A stretch of 64,000 nt of DNA from positions 8,412,501 through 8,476,500 of the forward strand of contig NZ_CP041360.1 in NCBI RefSeq assembly GCF_006965485.1, written 5' to 3'. The DNA is from Spirosoma sp. KCTC 42546 (GTDB lineage Bacteria > Bacteroidota > Bacteroidia > Cytophagales > Spirosomataceae). Every line of letters begins with the position of its first letter. The stretch's first letter is position 1. Below are positions 52,899-62,254 of the stretch, in pieces. Under the pieces are notes generated by a model. The model was not told the DNA's origin and made no database searches. It worked only from the letters and a program-made list of their open reading frames with translations. The position numbers and the translations under genes were made by a program.

Positions 52899-55800
52899 AT
52901 GAAAAAAAGTATATTCTTCCTACTCCTCATCGGAGTAGGGCTGGGCGGAGTACGTCCTGGTTTTTCACAAACACTGGCCCGGGCGCAACAGGTTCAGCAA
53001 CGGGAACCAGCCCTGAAAGCGTCGTCGAAAAGGCTAAAAGACGTACTGAAACAATTGCAGGAGCACTATGCCATCGATATCCTGTTTTTTGATCGCAACG
53101 TAGATGGACTAACGGTGGCGGCCGATGCCGTTAATTTCAATACCAATATTGAAACGAACCTTACGACCATCCTTAAACCGTTGGGACTTCGCTATAAGAA
53201 AGTAAAAAACGGCGGCTATGTGGTTGTGGGGAAAGAACCTGCCGAAAAAACAGAAGTCAATATTAAGCCGATCCCGGTGGTGTTTCCCCCGCATTCCGAC
53301 AAAACGGAAAATGAAACCGATACCCGCCAGTCCGCATCCGACTCTGGAACCGAAGTAGAGGTTTACAAAGAAAAAGCGGCCGACATTACAGTTCAGGGTA
53401 CAGTAAAGGATGATAAGGGCGAGGGATTGCCCGGTGTGAGTATCGTACTCAAAGGGGCACAAAAAGGAACAAATACCGACGCCGATGGACGATATAAACT
53501 GGATGTGCCCAATGCGTCCTCTACGCTGATTTTCAGCTTTGTTGGCTACCAGCCTCAGGAAGTTGTGGTTGGCAATCGGGCTACCATCGACATTGTTCTG
53601 AAAACCGATAACAAGACGCTCGACGAGATTGTCGTAATCGGATACGGCTCGATCGAGAAGAAAGATCTGACCGGGTCGGTTTCTTCGGTTGGGAGTAAAT
53701 CCATCCAGGAGCTGGCTGTTCCCAGGGTGGATCAGGCGCTGATGGGCAAAGTTGCCGGGGTACAAGTAAAGCCCGTTTCGGGAGAGCCGGGTGCGGCACC
53801 ACAAATCAGAATACGGGGTGTGGGTAGCATCTCGGCCGGAGGTGGTCCTTTATATGTGGTTGATGGATTCCCCATTTCCAGCATACAGACCCTGAATCCT
53901 AACGACGTAGAAACCATTGACGTCCTGAAAGATGCTTCGGCCACCGCCATTTATGGATCTCGCGGATCGAATGGGGTTGTAATTATCAATACCAAACGGG
54001 GAAAGAGCGGCAAAGCCGTTATCAACCTCAACTATCAGCTTGGCTTCCAGAGTATAGCGAAACGACCCGTTTATCAGACAGGACTGGAAGAAGCCCAGCA
54101 CTATCTGGATGGCGTTCGTAACCGGAATATCGATGAAGGCAATGACGTGTCAGGAAACCCCACCACCTGGAAAGCGCCGGTTCCGCAAACGATTGTCGAT
54201 GTTCTTTCGGGAAAAATAACAACCAATGAAGACCCACTGGATGCCATACTACGCACAGCTCCTCAACATCAGTATCAGCTGAGTGCCACGGGTGGTACTG
54301 AGAATGTTCGATACGCCTTAAGCGGTGAGTTCCTCAATCAGGATGGGATTATTCTCAACAGCAATTTCAAACGCTACTCCTTCCGGGCTAATATCGACGC
54401 ACGGCTTACGCCCAAACTTACCCTAAAAGTGAATTTCAACCCATCCTATACCGATAAAACGAACGTTGGTGGAGCTGGGGCCGAAGACCTAACAACCTAT
54501 AGCGATATCACGAACAATCCCTTATACAATGCCATCGTAATCCCAACCTATCAATCGTTATATAACCCAGATGGAAGTTATTATCCATTTGGCAACGGCC
54601 TGGATGCGGTCGTAACCAGCAAAAATCCACTCGCACTGGCCCAGGAGGTGAAGGGTAAACAAAAAGGCTTTGGCTTTTTAGGCAACACTTTCCTCGAGTA
54701 CTCCATCCTGAATAATCTGAAGGTAAATGTGATGTTGGGGATTAACCTGATGAACATTAAAGGCAGTTACTTCAAACCCCAACTGCCCGCCTTTTTAAAT
54801 GAACTGGCTACGGGTTCCGATAACGCATCCATGCGGTTGAACTGGATTACAGAAACAACGGTGAATTATACCAAAAGCCTGGGTAAACACAACTTCACGG
54901 GCTTACTGGGCTACACTACCCAACGCGAAACGTTTGAATCCAACACGCTCACTAGCAACAGATACCCCAATAACCTGGTGCCGACCCTAAGTGCGGTGAG
55001 TGGCCTGTTAACGGGTGGCTCCTCCAACGTAGCCGAATGGTCGCTGGTCTCTTATTTAGGTCGTATCAACTACAACTACAACAGCAAATATTACGCAACG
55101 GCCTCAATTCGGACGGATGGTTCATCTCGTTTCGGATCAGACAATAAATATGGTTTATTCCCCTCGTTAGCCTTAGCCTGGCGCGTTTCGGACGAAAACT
55201 TCATGAAGGATATCCGTGTCCTGAACGAGTTGAAACTGAGAGCCAGTTACGGGAAAACGGGGAACAACAACATTGGCAACTACGACCAGTTGGCAACGAT
55301 CAACTACGAAAAATACGTATTGGGCAATACCGGAATCGGGGGCTATTCGGCTGGCCGATTGGGAAATCCAGCCTTGACCTGGGAAAAACAGGAGCAGATC
55401 AATGCCGGTATCGACGTGAGCTTTTTAAACAATCGGGTTGCGTTGACCATCGATCACTTCCGCTCCAGAAACACCGATCTGCTGTTAAACGTGAATGTCC
55501 CGGACATCACGGGATTCAATACAGCCCTGAAAAATATCGGCGAAGTCAAAAATACAGGCTGGGAATTTGCCCTAAACACCGTCAATATCGAAGGGAAATT
55601 TCGCTGGCAGACAAGCCTCAATTTCTCCATGTACCGCAATCAGGTGACCAAGCTGGGCCCATCTGGCGACCCGATCATTTCGGGCGGCAACATCACGATG
55701 ATTGGTCAACCCGTTGGTATGTTCTACGGCTGGCTGACAAACGGCATTTTTGCCACGAAAGCTGACTTGGACAAAGGTCCCCTGTGGAATCCCGGCGGAC

Positions 55801-56417
55801 GCGATGCTTCGCGCGTGGGTGATGTTCGTTTTGTGGACGTTAGCGGCCCCAATGGCGTACCGGATGGGATCATTAACAGCTTCGACAGAACCATAATGGG
55901 ATCGCCCTATCCTGATTTCTACTATGGCATGACCAATAATTTTTCGTATAAAAGCTTTACATTAAGTATCAGTCTGCAAGGCGTTCAGGGCAATAGCGTG
56001 CTGGCTTTGTCCAGAGAGCAATCAGCCAACAATAGAGCCCGGTTCCGTCAGTACGCCATCATGAATAACTACTGGAAATCGGAATCCGATCCGGGAAATG
56101 GATACGCCGTACGGCCTAATGATGTGCCGACCGGCAATTTCAGAGGTACCTATAGCCAACGGTGGCTGGATGATGGTTCTTATCTGCGGATCAATAACAT
56201 CGCCTTTGGGTATGCCATGCCCGAACACATTGCTAAAAAGCTCACTTTCAGCGCCATTCGCCTGTCGTTCACGGCTAACAATCCATTTCTATTTACGAAA
56301 TACATTGGCTTTAATCCGGATGTCAGCCTGAGTTCCAGCCCGCTCACCCCCGGCAACGAGCGCTACGATTACCCCACTGCGAAGGCGCTAATTTTTGGCA
56401 TTAATCTGGGTTTCTAA
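52899..56417 (+). CDS. SusC-family TonB-dependent transporter with STN domain
   Basis: The 1172-residue importer has a signal peptide, then an STN (secretin/TonB short N-terminal) domain (about 35-108, LKASSKRLKDVLKQLQEHYA) that contacts the FecR protein. A carboxypeptidase-regulatory-like domain (about 162-235), a plug (DEIVVIGYGSIEKKDLTGSV) and the barrel with a C-terminal aromatic residue follow. The regulator pair upstream and the SusD downstream complete a signalling import system. No CAZyme is present in the visible operon, so the substrate may be a small molecule or oligosaccharide produced by others. Confidence 0.95.
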   Translation: MKKSIFFLLLIGVGLGGVRPGFSQTLARAQQVQQREPALKASSKRLKDVLKQLQEHYAIDILFFDRNVDGLTVAADAVNFNTNIETNLTTILKPLGLRYKKVKNGGYVVVGKEPAEKTEVNIKPIPVVFPPHSDKTENETDTRQSASDSGTEVEVYKEKAADITVQGTVKDDKGEGLPGVSIVLKGAQKGTNTDADGRYKLDVPNASSTLIFSFVGYQPQEVVVGNRATIDIVLKTDNKTLDEIVVIGYGSIEKKDLTGSVSSVGSKSIQELAVPRVDQALMGKVAGVQVKPVSGEPGAAPQIRIRGVGSISAGGGPLYVVDGFPISSIQTLNPNDVETIDVLKDASATAIYGSRGSNGVVIINTKRGKSGKAVINLNYQLGFQSIAKRPVYQTGLEEAQHYLDGVRNRNIDEGNDVSGNPTTWKAPVPQTIVDVLSGKITTNEDPLDAILRTAPQHQYQLSATGGTENVRYALSGEFLNQDGIILNSNFKRYSFRANIDARLTPKLTLKVNFNPSYTDKTNVGGAGAEDLTTYSDITNNPLYNAIVIPTYQSLYNPDGSYYPFGNGLDAVVTSKNPLALAQEVKGKQKGFGFLGNTFLEYSILNNLKVNVMLGINLMNIKGSYFKPQLPAFLNELATGSDNASMRLNWITETTVNYTKSLGKHNFTGLLGYTTQRETFESNTLTSNRYPNNLVPTLSAVSGLLTGGSSNVAEWSLVSYLGRINYNYNSKYYATASIRTDGSSRFGSDNKYGLFPSLALAWRVSDENFMKDIRVLNELKLRASYGKTGNNNIGNYDQLATINYEKYVLGNTGIGGYSAGRLGNPALTWEKQEQINAGIDVSFLNNRVALTIDHFRSRNTDLLLNVNVPDITGFNTALKNIGEVKNTGWEFALNTVNIEGKFRWQTSLNFSMYRNQVTKLGPSGDPIISGGNITMIGQPVGMFYGWLTNGIFATKADLDKGPLWNPGGRDASRVGDVRFVDVSGPNGVPDGIINSFDRTIMGSPYPDFYYGMTNNFSYKSFTLSISLQGVQGNSVLALSREQSANNRARFRQYAIMNNYWKSESDPGNGYAVRPNDVPTGNFRGTYSQRWLDDGSYLRINNIAFGYAMPEHIAKKLTFSAIRLSFTANNPFLFTKYIGFNPDVSLSSSPLTPGNERYDYPTAKALIFGINLGF

Positions 56418-56437
56418 CCCGTTAAAAAGTTCATAGC

Positions 56438-57880
56438 ATGAAAAAGATCCTAACCTTACTCGCTGTATGCTCGCTGCTATTAACCGCCTGTAATAAGCAG
56501 TTTATTGAAATCCTTCCTGTTGATACGGTAACGCTTGATGGGCTGTATAAAACCGATAAAGATTATCAGGACGCCGTCATTGGCATCTATGGTATTTACC
56601 AGGATCAGTACCAGAATATGTATTATTTCGGCGATATCCGCGGAGATGATGTTTGGGATGAACTGGTAAAGGGCACACCGGGGGCCGTTGATAATTTTAC
56701 CCTTTCAAATGATGATGGTTTACTAATCACGACCTGGCGAAATTATTACAAAGCCATCACCAGGGCCAATACCTTATTGGAACGGATCGCATCGGCCGAT
56801 GTAGCCGTGGTAAAGAACAAAGATCGCCACACGGCCGAGGCTAAATTCCTTCGTGCCCTGGCCTACTTTGATCTGGTCAGAATTTTCGGGGATGTGCCGA
56901 TGGTTACTACAACCTTGTCTATTGATGAATCCTACAAAACGCCCCGCGAAAAAGTCGACAAAATTTATGATGAAGTTATCATCAAAGATTTGCTCGATGC
57001 GGAGTCCAAACTACCTGCGAGTTACTCCGGAACCGATGTGGGCCGGGCCACCAAAGGCGCTGCGAAAGCACTGCTGGGCAAAGTATACCTGACCCGCAAG
57101 GATTTTGTGAAGGCCGAAGCCAAATTACAGGAAGTAACCACCATGGGCTATGCCCTATTACCTAACTGGGCCGATTTGTGGGATTACTCCAAAAACGAGC
57201 ACCACAGCGAATACATTTTCGACATCGAATACGAACAGGGATTGGGCGGAGAAGGCAGCATTTATACAAACCGCTTTACACCCAAAGTGACGTCGATGAT
57301 TGCGTTTTACGGTATTGCAGGCTCCGTCGATGATCAGAATACCCCCCACCAGGTGCTGTTCGATTTGTTTGAGGCTAAGGATAAACGGAAAGACATTACC
57401 GCTTCGCGAGGCTACACGGATGCAACTGGTAAGTTTATTCCGATTCTTATCTCATCGAACAACATGTCGGCCTATACGCGCAAATACATTGCGCGGATCA
57501 CCACTGCCAACGACAGCCCTGCCAACTGGAAGGTGATTCGGTATGCCGATGTATTGCTCATGTATGCCGAAGCCCTGAATGAAAATGGGAAAGCATCGGC
57601 CGCGTTACCCTACCTGAATCAAGTCCGCACCCGGGCCGGGATTGACGCGCTTGGAACGCTGTCGCAGGCAGATTTACGTGATCAAATCGTTCTGGAACGC
57701 CGTAGAGAGCTGGCTTTTGAAGGCCACCGCTGGTTTGATTTAGTACGTACCGGACAGGCATTTACGGTGATGCAGAAATACGGCATGCGATCTTACAACA
57801 CCTTGTTCCCCATACCGCTTGCCCAGATTCAATTAATTAACAATCCGGCTATATTTCCTCAAAATCCCGGGTATAATTAA
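56438..57880 (+). CDS. SusD/RagB-family lipoprotein (second locus)
   Basis: The 480-residue lipoprotein has the lipobox Leu-Thr-Ala-Cys near residue 18, an N-terminal SusD-like region (DVWDELVKGTPGAVDNFTLS) and C-terminal repeats (ALPYLNQVRTRAGI, RRRELAFEGHRWFDLVRTGQ). It lies 20 bp after the STN-type SusC, so the two are co-transcribed and form the outer-membrane import complex of the locus. The ligand is unknown. Confidence 0.93.
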   Translation: MKKILTLLAVCSLLLTACNKQFIEILPVDTVTLDGLYKTDKDYQDAVIGIYGIYQDQYQNMYYFGDIRGDDVWDELVKGTPGAVDNFTLSNDDGLLITTWRNYYKAITRANTLLERIASADVAVVKNKDRHTAEAKFLRALAYFDLVRIFGDVPMVTTTLSIDESYKTPREKVDKIYDEVIIKDLLDAESKLPASYSGTDVGRATKGAAKALLGKVYLTRKDFVKAEAKLQEVTTMGYALLPNWADLWDYSKNEHHSEYIFDIEYEQGLGGEGSIYTNRFTPKVTSMIAFYGIAGSVDDQNTPHQVLFDLFEAKDKRKDITASRGYTDATGKFIPILISSNNMSAYTRKYIARITTANDSPANWKVIRYADVLLMYAEALNENGKASAALPYLNQVRTRAGIDALGTLSQADLRDQIVLERRRELAFEGHRWFDLVRTGQAFTVMQKYGMRSYNTLFPIPLAQIQLINNPAIFPQNPGYN

Positions 57881-57941
57881 GCCATTTCCCGATTTCAAGT
57901 ATGCAGACTAATTCCATGTTTAACCTCAAATAATAACGATA

Positions 57942-59141
57942 ATGAATTCTAAACGAACTATACTCCGCTTACTGATCGGCGCGCTGTTCCTGGTCTCGGC
58001 AACAGCCTGGATATCCTCTCCTAAACACGAACTCGCGGTCAATTTCACAAAACCTGCCCCTAAAGTCCAGCGCTATCTTTATGTAGCCACACCCGGTATC
58101 CGGAATTATCTGGGCTATGGTGGGCACGGCATCCAGGTCTTCGATATGGATAATAACCACAAGTTTGTCAAGTTCATCAGCACTCCTGGTGGTCTGTTAA
58201 AAAAAGACGCTCGATCTCCTACTGGTACGATGAAAAAAGGCATTCCATCGAATGTAAAGGGAGTCGATGTTAGTTTAGCTTATAACTGCATTTATATCAG
58301 CACCCTAGAAGCCATACAATGTATCGATCTGGTCACGGAAAAAACGCTGTGGGAAAAAGAATATGAAGGTGGCGTTGACCGGATTTCCATCTCCCCCGAT
58401 GGCAAGATTATCTATGCTCCGTCTTTAGAAAAAGAGTTCTGGAACGTACTGGATGCCAAAACGGGTGATATCATCAAGAAAATCGTTACCAATTCGGGTG
58501 CCCACAACACCATTTACGGCCCCGATGGCAATTACGTTTATCTGGCTGGTCTCAAATCAACCATGCTGAACGTGGCCGACACCAAAACGCACACGGTAAC
58601 CAAGCAGGTTGGCCCTTTCGGGGCAGATATTCGCCCCTTTACGGTTAACGGTTCGCAGACGCTCGTTTATGTGAATGTGAATGGCTTGCTGGGTTTCGAA
58701 GTCGGGGATTTAGTAACCGGGAAATTCCTGCACCGGGTTGTGGTTGAAGGCTGGAATATGGGTGAAGTAAAACGGCATGGCTGCCCAAGCCACGGTATTG
58801 GCCTAACGCCCGACGAAAAAGAACTCTGGCTGTGCGATGGTGCCAATTACCGACTGCACGTCTTCGACAATACGGTGATGCCGCCCGTTCAGAAAACAAC
58901 GATCGCGTTAAAAGATATGCCCGGCTGGATCACCTTTAGCCTGGATGGCAAATACGCCTATCCCGCCACCGGCGATGTGATTGATGTGAAGACCCGTAAA
59001 ATCGTGGCTTCCCTGGAAGATCAGGATCATAACGATGTACAGAGCGAGAAAATGGTGGAAATCCATTTCAGCGGTGGCAAGCCCGTTGCCGCTGGCGATC
59101 AGTTTGGTCTTGGTCAGGTAAAGAAAGCAACCAAGAATTAG
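57942..59141 (+). CDS. Secreted YncE-like beta-propeller protein
   Basis: The 399-residue protein has a signal peptide (LRLLIGALFLVSATAW). Repeats of propeller blades follow (DGKIIYAPSLEKEFWNVLDA, DGNYVYLAGLKSTMLNV, DEKELWLCDGANYRLHVFD), similar to YVTN/YncE and quinohemoprotein-like folds. No lactonase or cofactor site is evident. It would be periplasmic or surface-exposed, next to the SusC/SusD pair. It may bind or process the imported compound; the reaction is not known. Confidence 0.75.
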   Translation: MNSKRTILRLLIGALFLVSATAWISSPKHELAVNFTKPAPKVQRYLYVATPGIRNYLGYGGHGIQVFDMDNNHKFVKFISTPGGLLKKDARSPTGTMKKGIPSNVKGVDVSLAYNCIYISTLEAIQCIDLVTEKTLWEKEYEGGVDRISISPDGKIIYAPSLEKEFWNVLDAKTGDIIKKIVTNSGAHNTIYGPDGNYVYLAGLKSTMLNVADTKTHTVTKQVGPFGADIRPFTVNGSQTLVYVNVNGLLGFEVGDLVTGKFLHRVVVEGWNMGEVKRHGCPSHGIGLTPDEKELWLCDGANYRLHVFDNTVMPPVQKTTIALKDMPGWITFSLDGKYAYPATGDVIDVKTRKIVASLEDQDHNDVQSEKMVEIHFSGGKPVAAGDQFGLGQVKKATKN

Positions 59142-59189
59142 TTTGATATTCGCCCATATTAAGATTGTTTAGGGTATGCACAAATACGT

Positions 59190-59277
59190 ATTTTTTGTCA
59201 TTCCGACGTCAGGAGGAATCTCGAGTTTCTCATTAGTCAAGTTTGAGATTCCTCCTGACGTCGGAATGACAAAAAAT
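59190..59277. repeat. 33-nt perfect inverted repeat
   Basis: Arms 59190-59222 and 59245-59277 are exact complements over 33 nt with a 22-nt loop. The core word TCATTCCGACGTCAGGAGGA and its complement flank the loop, and T-runs cap both ends. It lies between the propeller gene and the YhcH-type gene. An apparent upstream start for the next gene falls inside this repeat and is rejected. Confidence 0.85.
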
Positions 59278-59319
59278 GCCCATAACTTGTCTTCCTGTAA
59301 CCGAAATCCTAAACAGATT

Positions 59320-59931
59320 ATGAAAAAAACACGCGTAAAGCTCTCTCTGGCAATTACCCTGCTGGCCGTCCTGCTTGTTCAGTTGCCAGGCCAGGCGCAG
59401 GCAACTACCGAAAAAACAGCGAAATGGTTTGCCAGCCAAACCTGGCTAAATGGCCTGCAGGCCAAACCGTCTGAAACGATCAACAAAGAGGAGTTTGCCA
59501 AGCAATATCAGGCCAATAAAGCGGCCTGGGATAAAGCGTTTGCCTTTTTGCGAGATACCGATTTCACGAAGCTCCGGGTGGGCAAATACCCAATTGACGA
59601 TGAGACTGTGTATGCTACCATCAGCGAAGGCCCGCCAAGAGAAATTTCGAATGAAAAGTGGGAGGCTCACCACACCTATTGCGACATTCATTTTGTGGTG
59701 AAAGGAAAAGAAAAAATTGGTGTCATGCCCGTAGCCAACGCGAAGGTTAACCAGGATTACAATTCGACCAAGGACATCGGGTTTTATACCATCGACAACG
59801 GAAATTTTTACGTAGCCGAGCCCGGCGTTTTCTTCATAGCCACCCCCACCGAAGCGCACAATCCCAGTAACCGGGTGGAGGGGTACGATGGGGTAAAAAA
59901 AGTAGTCGTCAAAGTCAAAGCCGCACAGTAG
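59320..59931 (+). CDS. Exported YhcH/YjgK/YiaL-family protein
   Basis: The 203-residue protein has a signal peptide (about 1-28, LSLAITLLAVLLVQLPGQAQ). The DUF386 cupin-like domain follows, with EAHHTYCDIHFVVKGKEKIG and the later EPGVFFIATPTEAHNPS, whose His and Glu residues could hold metal. Family members are linked to sialic-acid and sugar-acid metabolism (YhcH is an N-acetylneuraminate anomerase) and are usually cytoplasmic. The signal peptide places this one in the periplasm, where it may act on the compound entering via SusC/SusD. Confidence 0.85.
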   Translation: MKKTRVKLSLAITLLAVLLVQLPGQAQATTEKTAKWFASQTWLNGLQAKPSETINKEEFAKQYQANKAAWDKAFAFLRDTDFTKLRVGKYPIDDETVYATISEGPPREISNEKWEAHHTYCDIHFVVKGKEKIGVMPVANAKVNQDYNSTKDIGFYTIDNGNFYVAEPGVFFIATPTEAHNPSNRVEGYDGVKKVVVKVKAAQ

Positions 59932-59951
59932 TTGTCTAAATCAAAATTAAT

Positions 59952-60046
59952 TTAACCACAGAGCGGTTCGCCGTTGCGACACAGAGAATAATTAATGTCT
60001 AGCTCTGTGTTCTCTATGCCGCAACGGCGAACCGCTCTGTGGTTAA
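59952..60046. repeat. 37-nt inverted repeat, CACAGAG family
   Basis: Arms 59952-59988 and 60010-60046 match over 37 nt with two mismatches; 27 nt nearest the ends are exact. The arm combines CCACAGAG with a G+C-rich GCGGTTCGCCGTTGCG block and an inner ACAGAGAA word. It ends 32 bp before the hydroxyacid dehydrogenase ATG. Confidence 0.85.
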
Positions 60047-60078
60047 TAAATTTTCATTGCTTCAACTCATAAACGAAA

Positions 60079-61020
60079 ATGGAGTTAGTATTTCTGGACG
60101 TCAAGACAATGGGAGACATCCCGAATCTAACACTGATAGAGAAGTACGGCAACGTTACTTACTATCAAACCACCCGACCTGAACAGACGCTGGAGCGGAT
60201 ACAGGATGCCGATATTGTGATTACCAATAAGGTCGTCCTCAACAAATCCATCATCGAACAAGCCCATAAGCTGAAATTCATTTGTATCTCAGCCACCGGC
60301 ACCAACAATGTCGATAAAGTAGCCGCCGAAAAGCGGGGTATTCCGGTTAAAAATGCCTCGGACTATTCGACCCAAAGCGTTACCCAGGGCACTTTTGCTA
60401 TTCTGTTTCACCTGTTGGTCAATATTCCTTATTTCGACCAATATGTAAAAGGAGGAGACTACTCCAAAACCGATATATTCACCCATTTTGGCAATGGCTT
60501 CTGGGAGTTAAACGGCAAGCGATTTGGCATTATCGGACTGGGCGCAATTGGCCGACAGGTGGCAAAAGTAGCTGCTGCGTTTGGGGCTGAAGTTGTGTAT
60601 TATTCCACCTCGGGTCAGAATACGGATCAGCCCTACCTGCGTCTGGACCTGGACGAATTCCTGGGCACATCCGATGTGGTTTCTATTCACGCGCCACTGA
60701 ATGAAAACACAGCCAATCTGATGAACTATGACCGGCTGAAGCAGATGAAGAGGTCGGCCATTCTGATCAATGTAGGCCGGGGGGGCATTGTCAATGAAGC
60801 GGATTTAGCAAAAGCGCTGGATGAAGAGTTGATTGCCGGAGCGGGTATCGATGTGTTCACACAGGAGCCCATAAATCCGCAAAATCCACTGTTGCATGTA
60901 ACAAACAAAGACCGTCTGGCTTTGACTCCACACGTTACCTGGGCCAGTATTGAAGCCCGCACATTACTCATGGAAAAAGTGGGGCGCAACATTGAAGAGT
61001 TTTTACAGGAACGTCATTGA
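60079..61020 (+). CDS. D-2-hydroxyacid dehydrogenase
   Basis: The 313-residue NAD(P)-dependent enzyme has the substrate domain, a Rossmann motif (GIIGLGAIGRQVAKVAAAFG), the catalytic Arg region (ILINVGRGGIVNEADL), Glu (GIDVFTQEPI) and His (LTPHVTWAS). It reduces 2-oxo acids or oxidises D-2-hydroxyacids; glycerate/hydroxypyruvate-type substrates are the closest match. Its last codons (Arg-His-stop) fall inside an inverted repeat. It belongs to the second locus and probably processes the imported compound. Confidence 0.92.
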   Translation: MELVFLDVKTMGDIPNLTLIEKYGNVTYYQTTRPEQTLERIQDADIVITNKVVLNKSIIEQAHKLKFICISATGTNNVDKVAAEKRGIPVKNASDYSTQSVTQGTFAILFHLLVNIPYFDQYVKGGDYSKTDIFTHFGNGFWELNGKRFGIIGLGAIGRQVAKVAAAFGAEVVYYSTSGQNTDQPYLRLDLDEFLGTSDVVSIHAPLNENTANLMNYDRLKQMKRSAILINVGRGGIVNEADLAKALDEELIAGAGIDVFTQEPINPQNPLLHVTNKDRLALTPHVTWASIEARTLLMEKVGRNIEEFLQERH

Positions 61021-61100
61021 TAGTCATTAGTTGCCATTTATAGGCATGCATTGCTGAAGCCTTCCTAATCCCTAAATGACAACTAATGACTATCAATGAC
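61013..61100. repeat. 28-nt inverted repeat containing a stop codon, AATGAC family
   Basis: Arms 61013-61040 and 61073-61100 match over 28 nt with one mismatch. The left arm begins inside the last codons of the hydroxyacid dehydrogenase and includes its TGA. The right arm reads as AATGAC words about every 10 nt (AATGACAACT, AATGACTATC, AATGACAACC), and the next gene's first ATG lies in another such word. Confidence 0.85.
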
Positions 61101-61126
61101 AACCCATGACCACAACGAACAGCATC

Positions 61127-62254
61127 ATGAAAATAAAAGCAGCCGTCCTACATGAAATGGGCAAAGAACGCCCGTATACGAGCAGCCATCCGCTGACGAT
61201 TGAAGAAGTCGAATTACAAGCTCCCCGGAGTGGCGAAATCCTCGTACAGATTAAAGCGGCTGGCCTTTGTCATTCCGATTTATCGGTCATTGACGGAAAT
61301 CGGCCGCGCCAGATGCCAATGGTGCTGGGTCACGAAGCCTGCGGAGTTATTGTCGAGCTAGGTCCCGACGTGCATGATATTGCCGTTGGCGATCATGTCG
61401 TGTTCTCCTTCCTTCCGATCTGTAACCATTGCATGCCCTGCATGACGGGCCGTCCGGCTCTCTGCGAAAATGGCCTTGCCGCTAATAATAAAGGAGAACT
61501 GTTAGGCGGTGGCTTCCGACTGGAAGATCAGCAGCAACAACCCATTCATCACCACATGGGCGTGTCTGGCTTTGCCGAATACACCGTTGTATCCCGAAAG
61601 TCGGTTGTAAAAATAGACCCCACTCTCCCCTTCGACATTGCCGCCCTGTTTGGTTGCGCCATCATGACGGGTGTTGGGGCCGTGATCAATACGGCGAAAT
61701 TAATGCTCGGTCAAACTGTACTGATCACCGGCATGGGAGGCATTGGCTTTGCCGCCTTGCTGGGCGCACTTGCCGGAGGAGCCAGTAAAATAATTGTAGC
61801 CGATGTTAACAAAGAGAAATTAGACAAAGCCCTCGAGCTGGGAGCCCATGCCGTAGTTAATTCTTCGGAAGCCGATGCGGTAACGCAGGTAAAAGATCTA
61901 ACCAACGGGGGCGTAGATATTGGCTTTGAGTTTGCCGGGGTCGTAGCGGCATTGGAATTCACCTACAATGCCACGGGTCGCGGTGGCAAAACGGTTACGG
62001 CTGGCTTACCGCACCCCAGCAAGATGATGCAGCTTTCGCCTACAAAACTGGTGGCCGATGAACGGACATTACAGGGGTCGTATATCGGTAGCTGCGTTCC
62101 CGTTCGGGATATTCCGGCCTATATTGCCCTCTACCAATCGGGTCGACTGCCTGTTGATAAATTGATGACCCATAAGCTACGTCTGAAAGACGTAAATGAA
62201 GGATTTGAACGATTGGCAAAAGGCGAAGCCATTCGCCAGATAATCACATTCTGA
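61127..62254 (+). CDS. Zinc-dependent alcohol dehydrogenase
   Basis: The 375-residue MDR-family enzyme has the catalytic zinc ligands Cys (GLCHSDLS) and His-Glu (GHEACGVIVELG), structural zinc cysteines in CNHCMPCMTGRPALC, and a Rossmann motif (ITGMGGIGFAALLGALAGGA). It resembles class III/benzyl-alcohol-type dehydrogenases. The ATG giving MKIKAAVLHEMG is chosen; an ATG at 61106 lies in a repeat word. It should oxidise an alcohol to the aldehyde passed to the next gene's product. Stop and next start overlap by one base. Confidence 0.9.
   Translation: MKIKAAVLHEMGKERPYTSSHPLTIEEVELQAPRSGEILVQIKAAGLCHSDLSVIDGNRPRQMPMVLGHEACGVIVELGPDVHDIAVGDHVVFSFLPICNHCMPCMTGRPALCENGLAANNKGELLGGGFRLEDQQQQPIHHHMGVSGFAEYTVVSRKSVVKIDPTLPFDIAALFGCAIMTGVGAVINTAKLMLGQTVLITGMGGIGFAALLGALAGGASKIIVADVNKEKLDKALELGAHAVVNSSEADAVTQVKDLTNGGVDIGFEFAGVVAALEFTYNATGRGGKTVTAGLPHPSKMMQLSPTKLVADERTLQGSYIGSCVPVRDIPAYIALYQSGRLPVDKLMTHKLRLKDVNEGFERLAKGEAIRQIITF

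Noticed and set aside
53109..53804. Open frame of 231 codons antisense to the second SusC gene
   Set aside because: Antisense shadow in the STN/plug region; no domain recognised.
59176..59319. Upstream in-frame extension of the YhcH-type gene
   Set aside because: It would translate the 33-nt inverted repeat; the later ATG gives a signal peptide and fits the family.
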